A stretch of 28,484 nt of DNA from an uncultured Oscillospiraceae bacterium (GCA_905192745.1 CAJJLZ010000031.1:1-28484), one strand, 5' to 3'. Positions 1 through 8,948 are shown, counted from the first letter of the stretch. Notes: generated by a model not told the origin, from the sequence alone. Numbers and translations are program-made.

Positions 1-84
1 TTATCCTTCATCCTTTTTATGCCCACCTGTCCAATATCTATTGTACTCCTACACCCTGCCGCGTCCGTTTTTTCCGTAATACGA

Positions 85-113
85 TTGACAAAACCGGAAT
101 CGACCGCTATAAT
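85..113 (+). promoter_or_regulatory. Sigma-A type promoter of the c-di-GMP riboswitch operon
   Basis: TTGACA lies at 85-90 and TATAAT at 108-113, separated by exactly 17 nt, a perfect match to the housekeeping consensus. Transcription should start near 120, about 45 nt before the riboswitch aptamer, so aptamer and terminator lie in the 5' leader. No coding sequence is visible between this promoter and the gene starting at 404, nor upstream of it in this window. Confidence 0.85.
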
Positions 114-164
114 AAAAGCCAGCAATCCGTCGGTGAAGCCGATATGCGGAATTCTGATTTGATC

Positions 165-252
165 TGAAACTGAATACCCGGCAAAGTTGGCGAAAGTCAA
201 CGACGCAAAGCGTTGAGTCTACGGTGGATGGGCATTCCGCTATGATCGTCAA
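165..252 (+). ncRNA. Cyclic-di-GMP-I (GEMM-I) riboswitch aptamer
   Basis: The diagnostic GEMM-I core is present. GGCAAA lies at 180-185. A P2 stem GTTGGC/GTCAAC follows, capped by a GAAA tetraloop (186-201), then the invariant GACGCAAAGC at 202-211. A second stem, GTGGATG/CATTCCGC (about 224-238), corresponds to P3. The G at 180 matches the position called G20 in the Vc2 aptamer, and the first A of GCAAAGC matches A47. This favours c-di-GMP over the cGAMP-type variants, which carry A at position 20. The 3' end runs directly into a terminator whose 5' arm begins at 251, so ligand binding could control termination. Whether it is an ON or OFF switch cannot be decided by eye because I could not assign the P1 pairing with certainty. 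Confidence 0.9.
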
Positions 253-287
253 GCTGCATTATGGAGTCACATAATGCAGCTTTTTTT
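251..287 (+). terminator. Intrinsic terminator of the riboswitch expression platform
   Basis: A perfect 13-bp stem (251-263 with 270-282) closes a 6-nt GAGTCA loop and runs into seven T (281-287). It lies between the c-di-GMP aptamer and the first gene, 117 nt upstream of that gene's ATG, so it can only act as a conditional terminator for the whole downstream operon. Its 5' arm abuts or overlaps the 3' strand of the aptamer. Confidence 0.92.
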
Positions 288-403
288 GATGTTGGGGGCC
301 GGTTTTCTTCCGGAAATCCATCAACCGGTTCGTATCCCTTTTTGTTTCCTGCATTTTCAGCCGAACGCCGGCCATCCGACCGTGCGGAAAAGGAGAGGAC
401 GTT

Positions 404-1111
404 ATGCGCCCTGCTTATAAACAAAAGCTTCCGGTGATTCTGCTTGTGTCCGGCCTGCTGATTCTGGTGATCGTCATCAGCGCAGTCGGCCTGTTCCTTT
501 CAAACCGGGAGTATGAAACCGTGTCCGCTTCTTCCCTGTCGTCCGGCGGTGTTTCTTCGACGGGTTCCGATGGCTCCCCCCTTCCCACGGCGGGAGGGAA
601 TTCTCACGCGATCACCATAACCGGCGAGGCCGACGGCGATTTTAACGCGGTGCTGTATACCAAACGGCTGTATGAGCTGAAGAATCAGTTTGCGGTCGGC
701 GGTTTTTCATCGGCGTCCGAGCTTTCCCCCAGCGTGGTGGTGCAGTACGCTTTCTGTCACCTGTATTATCAAAGCCTTCCCGATATGCCGGATGATGCGG
801 GGATGGTACTGCGGCAGGTGCCGCCGGAATCCATTCAAAAGGAAGTGGACAGCCTTTTTGGGGAAACCGGCGTGGATATAAAAAAGAGCGACCTTTACAA
901 TGCCGACAAAAACCTGTTTGAAATGTGGCAGCCCCGGCTGCGCGCTTCGGTTTTTGCCGATACCGTCTGTAAGGCGGGGGAGGACGGCCGGTATGAGCTG
1001 ACCGTATCTTTCTATGATTCGGCGGCCAAGACCACCCTTACCTCTGCCGTGGTCGGGGTCTTTGAAAAACAGGACGGCCGGTATATTCTGAAATCCATGG
1101 AGACAAAATAG
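404..1111 (+). CDS. Membrane-anchored protein of unknown function, first gene of the c-di-GMP operon
   Basis: This 235-residue protein has a short basic N-terminus, one hydrophobic helix (about residues 9-31), a Ser/Gly-rich linker (about 42-70), and a C-terminal extracytoplasmic domain (about 80-235). The domain is probably mixed alpha/beta and ends in beta-rich sequence resembling NTF2-like or lipoprotein accessory folds; I do not recognise a named family. The ATG is preceded by AGGAG (391-395) at 8 nt spacing. It is the first gene after the riboswitch terminator and is followed 63 nt later by the coiled-coil gene. As a single-pass protein in a putative polysaccharide-synthase operon it may be a scaffold or export accessory, but that is inferred from position only. 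Confidence 0.75.
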   Translation: MRPAYKQKLPVILLVSGLLILVIVISAVGLFLSNREYETVSASSLSSGGVSSTGSDGSPLPTAGGNSHAITITGEADGDFNAVLYTKRLYELKNQFAVGGFSSASELSPSVVVQYAFCHLYYQSLPDMPDDAGMVLRQVPPESIQKEVDSLFGETGVDIKKSDLYNADKNLFEMWQPRLRASVFADTVCKAGEDGRYELTVSFYDSAAKTTLTSAVVGVFEKQDGRYILKSMETK

Positions 1112-1174
1112 CGCTTTTTATAAAAGCAGTGTTTCTGTCTGCCCGAAACGCCGGTGAAAGGATGAGAATAACGT

Positions 1175-2269
1175 ATGGAAACGCCGAAAAAAAAGCCTCT
1201 GTTCAAGGGTTCGAAAAAAGAAATAGAGGAGCAGTTTGCCGCTCTGGAGCAGCAGGCGGCGGATGCGGAGCGGGAAGCGGAACGTCTTCGTCAGGAAATC
1301 CGCTCGCTGGAAGCGAATAATGAAACCCTCGCCATGGAAAACAGCCGCCTTGCCGACGAACGGAGGATTCTCCGGGAAGAACGCGACCGCGCGGCGGCCC
1401 GCGCCGCCGGGTTGGAACAGGAGCTGGAGGAGGCCCGCCGCCGGACTTCGGACGGACAGGCGGCTGTCCGGACAAGCTGCGATCCATACTTGAGCGCGGT
1501 AGGCGAGGTCTATAAGGTGGCCTGCCATTCCGCCGGTTCTCTGGTGGAAAAAGCGCGGGACCAGTCCCTTCAACTGGTGGATACCCTGCAGGGACAGTCC
1601 CTCCGCGCCCGGGAAGAGGCGGAAACGGTCCTGACCGAGATGCGCGCCCTTCGCGATGCGCTGGGAAACCAGCTGCCGGATCTGATTGGCCAGTTGGAAC
1701 AGACGTATGAAAAAGTCGACCGCTTCCTTCAGAATGCGGAAACGGTGCCCGAAACTTACCGCGCCGTCGGTTATCAGGAGGAAGCCCTGCATGCCATGCA
1801 GGAAGAGCTGGATCGCTTCGATCAGGAAACCAGCCGGACGGTCGGGAGGATTTTCCAGGAGCCGGAGACAGCCGCCGCGCCGCCTGCCGGGACATCCGAA
1901 GCCGTCTCCGAAGAAGCGGAACCGATCTCTGGGGCAGTCGCCGCGGACACCGTGGATGCCGGAAAAAACCCGCCCGCGGAGAACGCCGGCGTTTCCGCCG
2001 CCGGTGAGACGACAGCGGAGGCGGAAACCGCCGGGACAGCCGGAACAGAGGAAGCCGCCGCGTCTGAGCAGGAATCCACAGCGGAGGACTTCTCCGCCGT
2101 TCCCACCCTTCTGGAACAGGAGAAGCAGAGACGGCGCGACGCTTCGCCCTCCGTGCCGATGCCGGAGCCCTGTCCCGCCCCCTCGTCCGTGACGCCGTCC
2201 ATCCCCGACGTACCCCGTCGGCGCGCTAACGTGAAAGACCTGCTGGATAAATATTCCCAATTGAAATAG
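1175..2269 (+). CDS. Cytoplasmic coiled-coil protein of unknown function
   Basis: This 364-residue protein has no signal peptide or membrane segment. Residues about 12-95 form a strong heptad coiled coil rich in Glu, Arg, Ala and Leu. Residues about 100-215 form a second helical domain. Residues about 220-335 are low-complexity and rich in Ala, Glu, Pro and Thr, probably disordered. A short basic/hydrophobic tail closes the protein. The layout recalls DivIVA/GpsB-like or other scaffolding proteins, but no DivIVA N-terminal motif is visible, so I do not assign it. The start is supported by an AAAGGATGAG stretch upstream. It sits between the small membrane protein and the HD-GYP gene and may organise the synthase complex at the inner face of the membrane (inference). 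Confidence 0.75.
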   Translation: METPKKKPLFKGSKKEIEEQFAALEQQAADAEREAERLRQEIRSLEANNETLAMENSRLADERRILREERDRAAARAAGLEQELEEARRRTSDGQAAVRTSCDPYLSAVGEVYKVACHSAGSLVEKARDQSLQLVDTLQGQSLRAREEAETVLTEMRALRDALGNQLPDLIGQLEQTYEKVDRFLQNAETVPETYRAVGYQEEALHAMQEELDRFDQETSRTVGRIFQEPETAAAPPAGTSEAVSEEAEPISGAVAADTVDAGKNPPAENAGVSAAGETTAEAETAGTAGTEEAAASEQESTAEDFSAVPTLLEQEKQRRRDASPSVPMPEPCPAPSSVTPSIPDVPRRRANVKDLLDKYSQLK

Positions 2270-2276
2270 ACCGCAT

Positions 2277-2319
2277 AACAGCCGGTTCCCGTTCGGTCGC
2301 CGGACGGGGGCCGGCTGTT
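2277..2319 (+). other. Long intercistronic hairpin
   Basis: The arms AACAGCCGG (2277-2285) and CCGGCTGTT (2311-2319) pair perfectly. The interior continues as CCCGTTCGG against CCGGACGGG with one G-T wobble, giving a near-continuous stem of about 18 bp with a very small loop. No T-run follows, so it is not a classical terminator. It lies between the coiled-coil gene and the HD-GYP gene, where it could set an mRNA processing or stability boundary or partly attenuate downstream expression. Confidence 0.6.
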
Positions 2320-2382
2320 CCTGCGATTTTCCCTTGAGCATCCGCTCCCTTTGATCCTTCCCGGAAAGGCAGGGCAACGCCC

Positions 2383-4623
2383 ATGAAAAAGAATCCCTGG
2401 CTGCGAAAGACCGTTCTTGCCGCCGGCGCGGCCTTCGCTGTGTTCCTTTTGCTGCTGGCAGTTACCGCTGCGGCGGTTGGTTTTGTATCCGCCCGCCGGT
2501 CCGGCGGCGCGGAGGACGCAGTGACCGACTGGAAATTTTTCTGGGCGGATCAAAAAGAGACGCTGGAAGCCGACGGCGACACGGTCTGGAAGATCGCCAA
2601 CGCCCGGCATCCTGTGCAGAAATCCCTGAACGAGCTGTTTGCCGCCCGTTATATCCGGCTGCAAACCGCCCTGCCCGCGAGCGCCGGCCCGCAGACTCTG
2701 GAACTGGTGACCGGCAACCATCCTCTCCGTGTCTGTCTGGACGGCGGGGAGGTCTGGAACAACGGCTATAATGAAGGAACCGCCCTGTATGTCGGCAACC
2801 GGGTAAACACCGTTTCCATCCCTGCTTCAGCGGAAGAGACGACGGTGGATCTTTATCTGCGCGTTCCCCTCTCCTTTTCACTGGAGGTGCGTCTCGTTTC
2901 CGCCGGCCGGCTGATTACCGGCGATTCCCTGATTAATCAGCTTGGTCTGGTCGGCAGCCTTTCACTGCTGGCGGTCAGCCTGCTGATGACGGCGGTGCTG
3001 TTCCTTTTCTCCCTGAGAAGCAGGAGGCTGAGCACGGCGGTGATGCTGTCCCTTCTTCTGCTTCTGTCCGGCGGCGGTGCGCTGCTGGCGGAGGTTTCGC
3101 TGCATACCGCGGCGCTGACCGGCTCCTGGCTATACAAGATTCCGTTAACGATTCGGATGCTGACGACGGTCGGCGCCGCCGGGATCGCCATCAGCGCGGT
3201 GGACGGCTGGCGCGCGCTGGAGCGCATTACGGTCGGCGCTCTGGCTGGCTATACCGCGGCCTTTTTCCTCCTGCCGGAGGGCGTCGGCGTCTGGCTTCTG
3301 GTTTTCTTTCCCTTGCCGCTTTTGTTTATGACCATGGTGACCGTCCTGCGGATCACCGATGCGCTTCGGGAGGAGACGTCCTGCGCCGGACTGGTGGAAT
3401 TCGGTTTCCTTTCCGCCCTGTTTTGCGCCCTGTATGATCTGCTGAACCTGCTGGTGGGCTGGAATTCCCGCCGGGCGGATCTGTGGATTTTCGGACTGCT
3501 GCTTTTCGGCGCGCTGTTGTTCTATATTCTTATCCGTCAATCGATCGACCGGAATATCCGGCAGGCGGAACGGAAAGCGCAGATGGAAAAGGACGCCCGC
3601 TGGGTGAACGAGACCATCACCGGCTGCGCCGGCGTTTTCACTCAGGAAACCCTGATCGGCTTCTGCACCGAAGCGGTTCAGACGGTAAGAAATCTGGTCC
3701 TGTTCGATCGGGAGGATCGTTCCGGAAGCCGGCCGCTCCGGATCGGCGCGGCCGTGCGGAGCGACGCGGGATGGGAGGAGTTCTTTCGTGAAAATCTGAC
3801 GGAGGATTGCCGTTACGATACGATTGTCCGGCGGGCCGCCGCCCATCCGGGAGAGGGCGTGTTCCCCGGGCGGCACAGCGTGGATATGACGTTCTGCAAT
3901 GCGGAGGATCCGCTCTGCGTCATTCATGTCGAAGGAGTGGGCAACGGGCTTTCCCCCGACCTGGACAACGTGCTGCGGATCGCCCATCAGTGCATTGCCA
4001 TGGCGCTGGATAATCTCACGCTGAAAAAGGGTCTGGCACAGACTCAGGAAAACGTGTTCCTCACTCTCGCGGAGATCGTGGAGCAGAAATCCGCCGGCAC
4101 CGGCCGCCATCTCCGCGATGTGGCGGAGATGGTTGCCGTCCTTGCCGGGGAGCTTGGCATCCCCCCGCACGAGGCCCGCATTATTTCCTCCGCCTCCATG
4201 ATGCACGATATCGGTAAGCTGGCGATCCCGGAATCCATCGTGAGCAAGCAGGGACAGCTCACCGACGACGAATACGCGATTATGCAGGATCATGTGATCT
4301 ACGGCTACAATATGCTGTCCAAATCCCCGGGGGACTTCATGAAAGCCGCCGCGGTCATTGCCCAGCAGCACCATGAAAAGTACGACGGCACCGGTTACCT
4401 CGAGCTGAAGGGGGAGCAGATCCACCTTTACGCACGGATCGTTGCGCTGGCGGATGTGCTGGATGCGCTGCTCAGCAAACGTCCCTACAAGGACGCCTGG
4501 ACGCCGGAGAGCGCTTTCGAATATATCGACGGCGAATCGGGGCGGCACTTCGATCCCCGGGTGGTGCAGGCCTTCGACCGCTGCCGGGATCGGCTGCTCG
4601 CCGTCAAACGGCAGGCGAGATGA
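2383..4623 (+). CDS. Membrane HD-GYP domain protein, probable c-di-GMP phosphodiesterase
   Basis: This 746-residue protein should hydrolyse cyclic di-GMP. A first transmembrane helix (about 10-35) is followed by an extracytoplasmic beta-rich domain (about 40-180), a seven-helix-like membrane block (about 185-395), a linker/GAF-like region (about 400-545), and an HD-GYP domain (about 555-740). Visible metal-site residues are H608-D609 within HDIGK, H637, H663-H664 and D691. The signature GYP tripeptide reads GYL (residues 671-673), a departure from the family motif, though the metal ligands appear kept. The topology resembles 7TMR-DISM receptors, so an outside ligand, possibly the polymer, could tune the enzyme (inference). 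The ATG follows GGAAAGG. The next gene starts 72 nt downstream. An enzyme that destroys the ligand of the operon's own riboswitch implies a feedback loop. Confidence 0.88.
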   Translation: MKKNPWLRKTVLAAGAAFAVFLLLLAVTAAAVGFVSARRSGGAEDAVTDWKFFWADQKETLEADGDTVWKIANARHPVQKSLNELFAARYIRLQTALPASAGPQTLELVTGNHPLRVCLDGGEVWNNGYNEGTALYVGNRVNTVSIPASAEETTVDLYLRVPLSFSLEVRLVSAGRLITGDSLINQLGLVGSLSLLAVSLLMTAVLFLFSLRSRRLSTAVMLSLLLLLSGGGALLAEVSLHTAALTGSWLYKIPLTIRMLTTVGAAGIAISAVDGWRALERITVGALAGYTAAFFLLPEGVGVWLLVFFPLPLLFMTMVTVLRITDALREETSCAGLVEFGFLSALFCALYDLLNLLVGWNSRRADLWIFGLLLFGALLFYILIRQSIDRNIRQAERKAQMEKDARWVNETITGCAGVFTQETLIGFCTEAVQTVRNLVLFDREDRSGSRPLRIGAAVRSDAGWEEFFRENLTEDCRYDTIVRRAAAHPGEGVFPGRHSVDMTFCNAEDPLCVIHVEGVGNGLSPDLDNVLRIAHQCIAMALDNLTLKKGLAQTQENVFLTLAEIVEQKSAGTGRHLRDVAEMVAVLAGELGIPPHEARIISSASMMHDIGKLAIPESIVSKQGQLTDDEYAIMQDHVIYGYNMLSKSPGDFMKAAAVIAQQHHEKYDGTGYLELKGEQIHLYARIVALADVLDALLSKRPYKDAWTPESAFEYIDGESGRHFDPRVVQAFDRCRDRLLAVKRQAR

Positions 4624-4695
4624 CGCCGCCCGGCCGGGCTTCTTTCGTTTCGGAATGCCCGCCCGTATGGTATCCCCCGGAAAAGGAAGGATCGT

Positions 4696-7600
4696 ATGAA
4701 AAGTCCGAAAAGCAAAACGCGCCTGAAACGCGCGCATATCCTCCCGCTGATCGTCCTCGGCGTTGTGGCCCTGCTGGCTGCGGCCCTCTTCGGGGGCTGG
4801 TATCTGCTTCCCTCCCATCCGCTGGACATCGCCGTACTGGATAAGACGGTGCCTGCCAGCGCCGCAGACGCCGACGATCCCGTGTTGGGATACCGGAAGC
4901 ATTACGGCCTGTTCTGGATGCTGAACCAGCGGAAAATCACCAATCCCCTGACCGGGAGGGCGTATGACGCGGCCGCCGATTATTACGGCACTTTGCTGCA
5001 GGAGGGGACGGATCCGGTGAACAACAGCATGGCCCGGCTGAACCGCACCCCCGACATGGTGTATCTGGCCGACGCCTACGGCGGCGAAACCGACGGGGAG
5101 ACGGCGGGAGACAAGGGGCTGTGCTACGCCGACCTCGCGGCGGCGGCCACCGCTTACCATAACGGCGCGACGCTGGTTGCCGAAACCGACCTTTTCGCCG
5201 ACGCGACGGAGGAAGCGGTCCAAACCGAGTTCTGCGGCCTGCTCGGCATTACCTCGACCGGCTGGACCGGCCGGTATATCACCGATATGAGCGATCTGTC
5301 CGACGTGCCCGAATGGGCGCAGAGCCTGCATGAAAGCCAGTATGGCCGGCCGTGGGATTATCAGGGCGCGGGCATCCTGCTGGTGTCGGGACAGGGCGAG
5401 CTGGTGATTCTGGAGAAAGGCAGCGACTTCGACGGGGATATGCTGACCGTCGCCGTTGCCGACGGGTACCGGAAGGAATTCGGCCGGCATTCTCTGAATT
5501 ATTACGGCTGGTTTGAGTTGACCGAAGTGAATTACGACACCGAAGTAATTGCGGAATACCGGTTCGGGCTGAACGATTCGGGGCGGGAAAAATTCCGTAA
5601 GATCGCGGACAAAACGGTTTTTCCCGCCGTCACCCGGGTAAAGGGCGAGCGGTCCCCCGCGTATTATTTTTCAGGGGATTTCAACGATTATGTGGCGCGG
5701 GCGCGTTTCCCCCGCTTCCTGTTCGCCGAGGCGTTCTACCGTACCTTCTCCTACGACCGGGAGGGGGATATCACCAACTTTTACTGGAATTTCTACTACC
5801 CCCTGATGAAGACCATCCTGAAACAGACGGAAGAGAACAGGCCGAACGTCGTCCAGCCTGAAGCCAACGCGGCGGCCTCCTTCCGGATTACGGACAACCG
5901 GTTTGAACGTCTGGAAAACGACGAGTGGGTTTCCTTCACCCTCAAGGGCTTTAATATACAGGGGGTGATGCCGGGCAGTCAGCCGGGGGAACACACCCGG
6001 GACAGCGCGGTTTACCGGGAATATCTCGGCGGAATTGCCGAAATGGGCGGAAACTGCGTGCGGATATACGACCGGATGCCGCCGGAATTCTATCGGGCGC
6101 TTTCCGAACATAACCGGAGCGACCCCGCGCATCCGATCTGTTTCCTGCAGAGCATTGTTCCGCCGGATACGGTAAACGGTGCGGAAGCGCTCGGCGAGGC
6201 CCCGCTGGAGGAACTCCGCCGCGCTGCCGCCCAGACGGTGGACGCGGTTCACGGGAAAGCGACGGTTTCCTCCGCCGATGGGGAGAGCCTGGAATATATT
6301 GTGGACGCGTCCGCTTATCTGATCGGCTATCTGGTGGAGCCGGATCTGTCTTCTTCCACCGTCGCGGCGCTGAACAAAGCCTACCCCGGTTATACCTACG
6401 CCGGGGAATACGTCTCCTCCTCCGGCAACGCGGCGGAAGGGCTCTCCGCGCTGCTGTGCGACTACGTTTATCAGTATCAGCAGGAGCGGTACGGCTACGT
6501 TTCTCCGGTAGGGGCGGCGGGCAGCGCCGCCCTGTATCCCGCCGTTCGATGGCATGAGGGAGAGGTTTCCTTCGATACCGACCGGCTGGAAGCTTCGGCG
6601 AAAACCGGCGGCAGCTTTTTCGTTGCGTATTCTCTCCAGCCGCAGGATACGGCCCTGTTGGGCAACACCGCCGCGTTTGCGGATTACACCGATTCCGCCG
6701 GCAGCTTTCCTTACGGCGGATATGTGCGGGATTTCCGGGCGGCGCAGACCGCCCATCCGCTGCTGATCGACCGGTTTGGGCTTTCCACCAACACCAACGC
6801 CTTTGAAAAGGAAACCTCGGTCAACGGCCTGTCCGAAACCGAGCAGGGGGAAGGGCTGGTTCGAATGCTTAAGGCGATTCAGGCGGAGGACGTTCTCGGC
6901 GGGCTCATCAGCGATTACGACGACAACTGGTCGGCCTGCTCCGAAGAGCTGGAGCCGTATACCCTCCCTTACAAGGATAATCCCCTGTGGCAGAACGCGC
7001 TGGATGCGGCCCAGAACACCGGCGTGCTGGCGGTGGAGCCCAAAAAGAGCGGCGATATCGCCCTAAGTCTGAAGGACAACGACCGGCTGCAGGAACTGCA
7101 GGTTTCCTACGACGCGGCCTATATTTACCTGACGGTTATGCTGGACCGGGAGGTGGATTACGACGCCGAGCAGCTTTTCCTCGGGCTGGATACCTACCAG
7201 CGGAACAACGGCGAATATCTGTACGACCCGGCCTATTTTGCCACCAGCCTTTCCGGCATGGAATACGTCGTTAAATTCGAAAGCAAGAACACCGCGGCTA
7301 TCTACGTCGTGCCGAGCTATAACCGCCATAACGGCGGATACGCTTCCAAGGAGAGCTATACCGGCGCGTTCGATTATATTGCCCAACTGACCTACGGCGC
7401 GTTTGACACGGCCGGAACCAACTTCTACCAGACCGGTTCCACCATCCATCTCCGCCTGCCGTGGAGCCTGCTGAACGTGACCGATCCGTCCCGGATGACG
7501 GTAATCAGCGACGAACGGCCGGCGGAGGAAATCGCCGGGGACGCCTTCGGCCTCCAGACCACCGGAACCGACGGATTTCTCTTCTCCCTGCTGATTGCCG

Positions 7601-7755
7601 ACAAGGAGACCAAGGATTCCCTTTATCTGTTCCCGTTGGACAAACAGGCCAGCGGATACAAGACTTTCCGCTGGAGCACTTGGGAGACGGTCTCCTATAC
7701 CCTGCGGCAGAAAAGCAGCTGCAAAATCCTGGCCCGGTATTTCAGCGGGCTGTAA
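4696..7755 (+). CDS. Large membrane-anchored protein with degenerate glycosidase-like domain
   Basis: This 1019-residue protein has an N-terminal anchor helix (about 13-37) and then an unrecognised extracytoplasmic domain (about 40-390). Next is a TIM-barrel glycosidase-like domain (about 400-760) opening with a LKGFNIQG motif, and a C-terminal beta domain (about 780-1010). The last two domains are clearly related to the two paralogues encoded at 10,383 and 12,619, for example KGxNI at the barrel start and a RLPWSLLNV motif near the end. Where those have AEFG (probable nucleophile), this one has DRFG (R693). Where they have an acid/base Glu, it has D550 or a shifted E548. I therefore expect a non-catalytic glycan-binding or scaffold role. 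The ATG is preceded by AAGGAAGG. It lies between the HD-GYP and HEAT-repeat genes in the same operon. Confidence 0.75.
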   Translation: MKSPKSKTRLKRAHILPLIVLGVVALLAAALFGGWYLLPSHPLDIAVLDKTVPASAADADDPVLGYRKHYGLFWMLNQRKITNPLTGRAYDAAADYYGTLLQEGTDPVNNSMARLNRTPDMVYLADAYGGETDGETAGDKGLCYADLAAAATAYHNGATLVAETDLFADATEEAVQTEFCGLLGITSTGWTGRYITDMSDLSDVPEWAQSLHESQYGRPWDYQGAGILLVSGQGELVILEKGSDFDGDMLTVAVADGYRKEFGRHSLNYYGWFELTEVNYDTEVIAEYRFGLNDSGREKFRKIADKTVFPAVTRVKGERSPAYYFSGDFNDYVARARFPRFLFAEAFYRTFSYDREGDITNFYWNFYYPLMKTILKQTEENRPNVVQPEANAAASFRITDNRFERLENDEWVSFTLKGFNIQGVMPGSQPGEHTRDSAVYREYLGGIAEMGGNCVRIYDRMPPEFYRALSEHNRSDPAHPICFLQSIVPPDTVNGAEALGEAPLEELRRAAAQTVDAVHGKATVSSADGESLEYIVDASAYLIGYLVEPDLSSSTVAALNKAYPGYTYAGEYVSSSGNAAEGLSALLCDYVYQYQQERYGYVSPVGAAGSAALYPAVRWHEGEVSFDTDRLEASAKTGGSFFVAYSLQPQDTALLGNTAAFADYTDSAGSFPYGGYVRDFRAAQTAHPLLIDRFGLSTNTNAFEKETSVNGLSETEQGEGLVRMLKAIQAEDVLGGLISDYDDNWSACSEELEPYTLPYKDNPLWQNALDAAQNTGVLAVEPKKSGDIALSLKDNDRLQELQVSYDAAYIYLTVMLDREVDYDAEQLFLGLDTYQRNNGEYLYDPAYFATSLSGMEYVVKFESKNTAAIYVVPSYNRHNGGYASKESYTGAFDYIAQLTYGAFDTAGTNFYQTGSTIHLRLPWSLLNVTDPSRMTVISDERPAEEIAGDAFGLQTTGTDGFLFSLLIADKETKDSLYLFPLDKQASGYKTFRWSTWETVSYTLRQKSSCKILARYFSGL

Positions 7756-7807
7756 CCCCCAACGGGCGGGTCTTCCCGGACCGCGCCCCTGAAACGAGGA
7801 AAAGCGC

Positions 7808-8887
7808 ATGAGCTACGAGCTGATGGCGATTCTCCTGCTGTTCCTTGCCCTGATGATTATTGCCGCGGAATTTTTGTGGCTGTTCATTCTGGCCGAACGG
7901 CAGGAATCGCACACAAAAAAATACAGCGAGGCCAGCCGTCAGATCGACGCCGCCTTCGACGCGGTTCTGTACGCGCCTACCGGGGAATCGCGGAAGGAAG
8001 AAATCGCCGCGCTGGCGGAATTCGTCGGGGACAATCCTCTCAAGATGGATATTCTGTCCGGAAAAATCCTCGGCGTGCTGATGGACGGCGCTTCCGAAGA
8101 AGAGCGGCTGGCGGCCGCGGTGGCGGTGAACGACGCGGTGAAGCCGCTGGGTTTTTACGCCCGTCTTCTCCACGAGGGCGGAACCTATCAGAAGGCCTAC
8201 GCCTGCCGGAAGGTCGCCGCCTTTTACGGAGAGCAGGAAATCCCCGTTATCCGGGAGCTGGCTTTCAGCCGGAACCGGGATCTGGCCTATAACGCCGCGA
8301 TGGCCCTTTCCGCCTTTGGGGACGAGAATACCGTGGTTCGCTTTATTCTGGACGGCGAAAAAGACGCGCGGTATTCCCACCGGATTATTCTGGAGCTGAT
8401 TATGACATATACGGGGGACCTTCGTTCCCTCGCTTCCCGCCTTTTTGAGCAGGGGGGAGACTACATCAAGGCCACGGTGATTAAGGGCCTGTCCGATTAC
8501 CGGTTTCCGGAGTTCGAACCGATTTATATTGACGGGCTGTCCAGCACGAATATCAACCTCAAAATCGCCTGTATCCGTGCGCTGGGCAGACTCGGCAAGC
8601 CGGAATACGAACACGCCCTGATCATAGCGGCCCATGACAAAACCTGGACGGTGCGCGCCGCCGCCGTAACGGAGCTTGGCCGGATGGCCACCCCGAACGC
8701 CGCGGACGCGCTGACGGAGGCCACCGGGGACCCGGAATGGTGGGTGCGGTATAACGCCGCCAAGGCGCTGGTCGCCGCCGATCCGGATCTTACCCATGTG
8801 GAAGCGGTGCTGAAAGGCTACGACAAATACGCCGCCGACGCGGTGAAATACGCGCTGTACAGAAACTATCGACTGACCGGGGAATAG
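7808..8887 (+). CDS. Membrane-anchored HEAT-repeat protein
   Basis: In this 359-residue protein the first 28 residues form a hydrophobic helix, followed by a charged linker and then by tandem helical repeats (about 60-355). Repeat units carry the HEAT/PBS-lyase-like pattern of paired helices with conserved Ala, Leu, Arg and Gly, for example the segments around IRALGRLGKPEYEHAL and VRAAAVTELGRMATPNAA. Such repeats are protein-docking surfaces. With an N-terminal anchor and many cytosolic-type charged residues, the repeats probably face the cytoplasm. The gene lies 61 nt upstream of the GT2 glycosyltransferase, which suggests a dedicated partner or regulatory platform for that synthase (inference). 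The start follows a GAGGAAA site. HEAT identity is by pattern only. Confidence 0.8.
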   Translation: MSYELMAILLLFLALMIIAAEFLWLFILAERQESHTKKYSEASRQIDAAFDAVLYAPTGESRKEEIAALAEFVGDNPLKMDILSGKILGVLMDGASEEERLAAAVAVNDAVKPLGFYARLLHEGGTYQKAYACRKVAAFYGEQEIPVIRELAFSRNRDLAYNAAMALSAFGDENTVVRFILDGEKDARYSHRIILELIMTYTGDLRSLASRLFEQGGDYIKATVIKGLSDYRFPEFEPIYIDGLSSTNINLKIACIRALGRLGKPEYEHALIIAAHDKTWTVRAAAVTELGRMATPNAADALTEATGDPEWWVRYNAAKALVAADPDLTHVEAVLKGYDKYAADAVKYALYRNYRLTGE

Positions 8888-8948
8888 TCCCCTGTATTTT
8901 CCATGGAAAGCCAAGCAGGCAACGACAGCGAAAGGGCGTGACCGCCGC

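Noticed and set aside
3145..5490. 781-codon open frame on the minus strand
   Set aside because: It is a shadow of the HD-GYP gene and the start of the next gene; it is rich in His, Arg, Gly and Pro without domain pattern and has no promoter or ribosome site.
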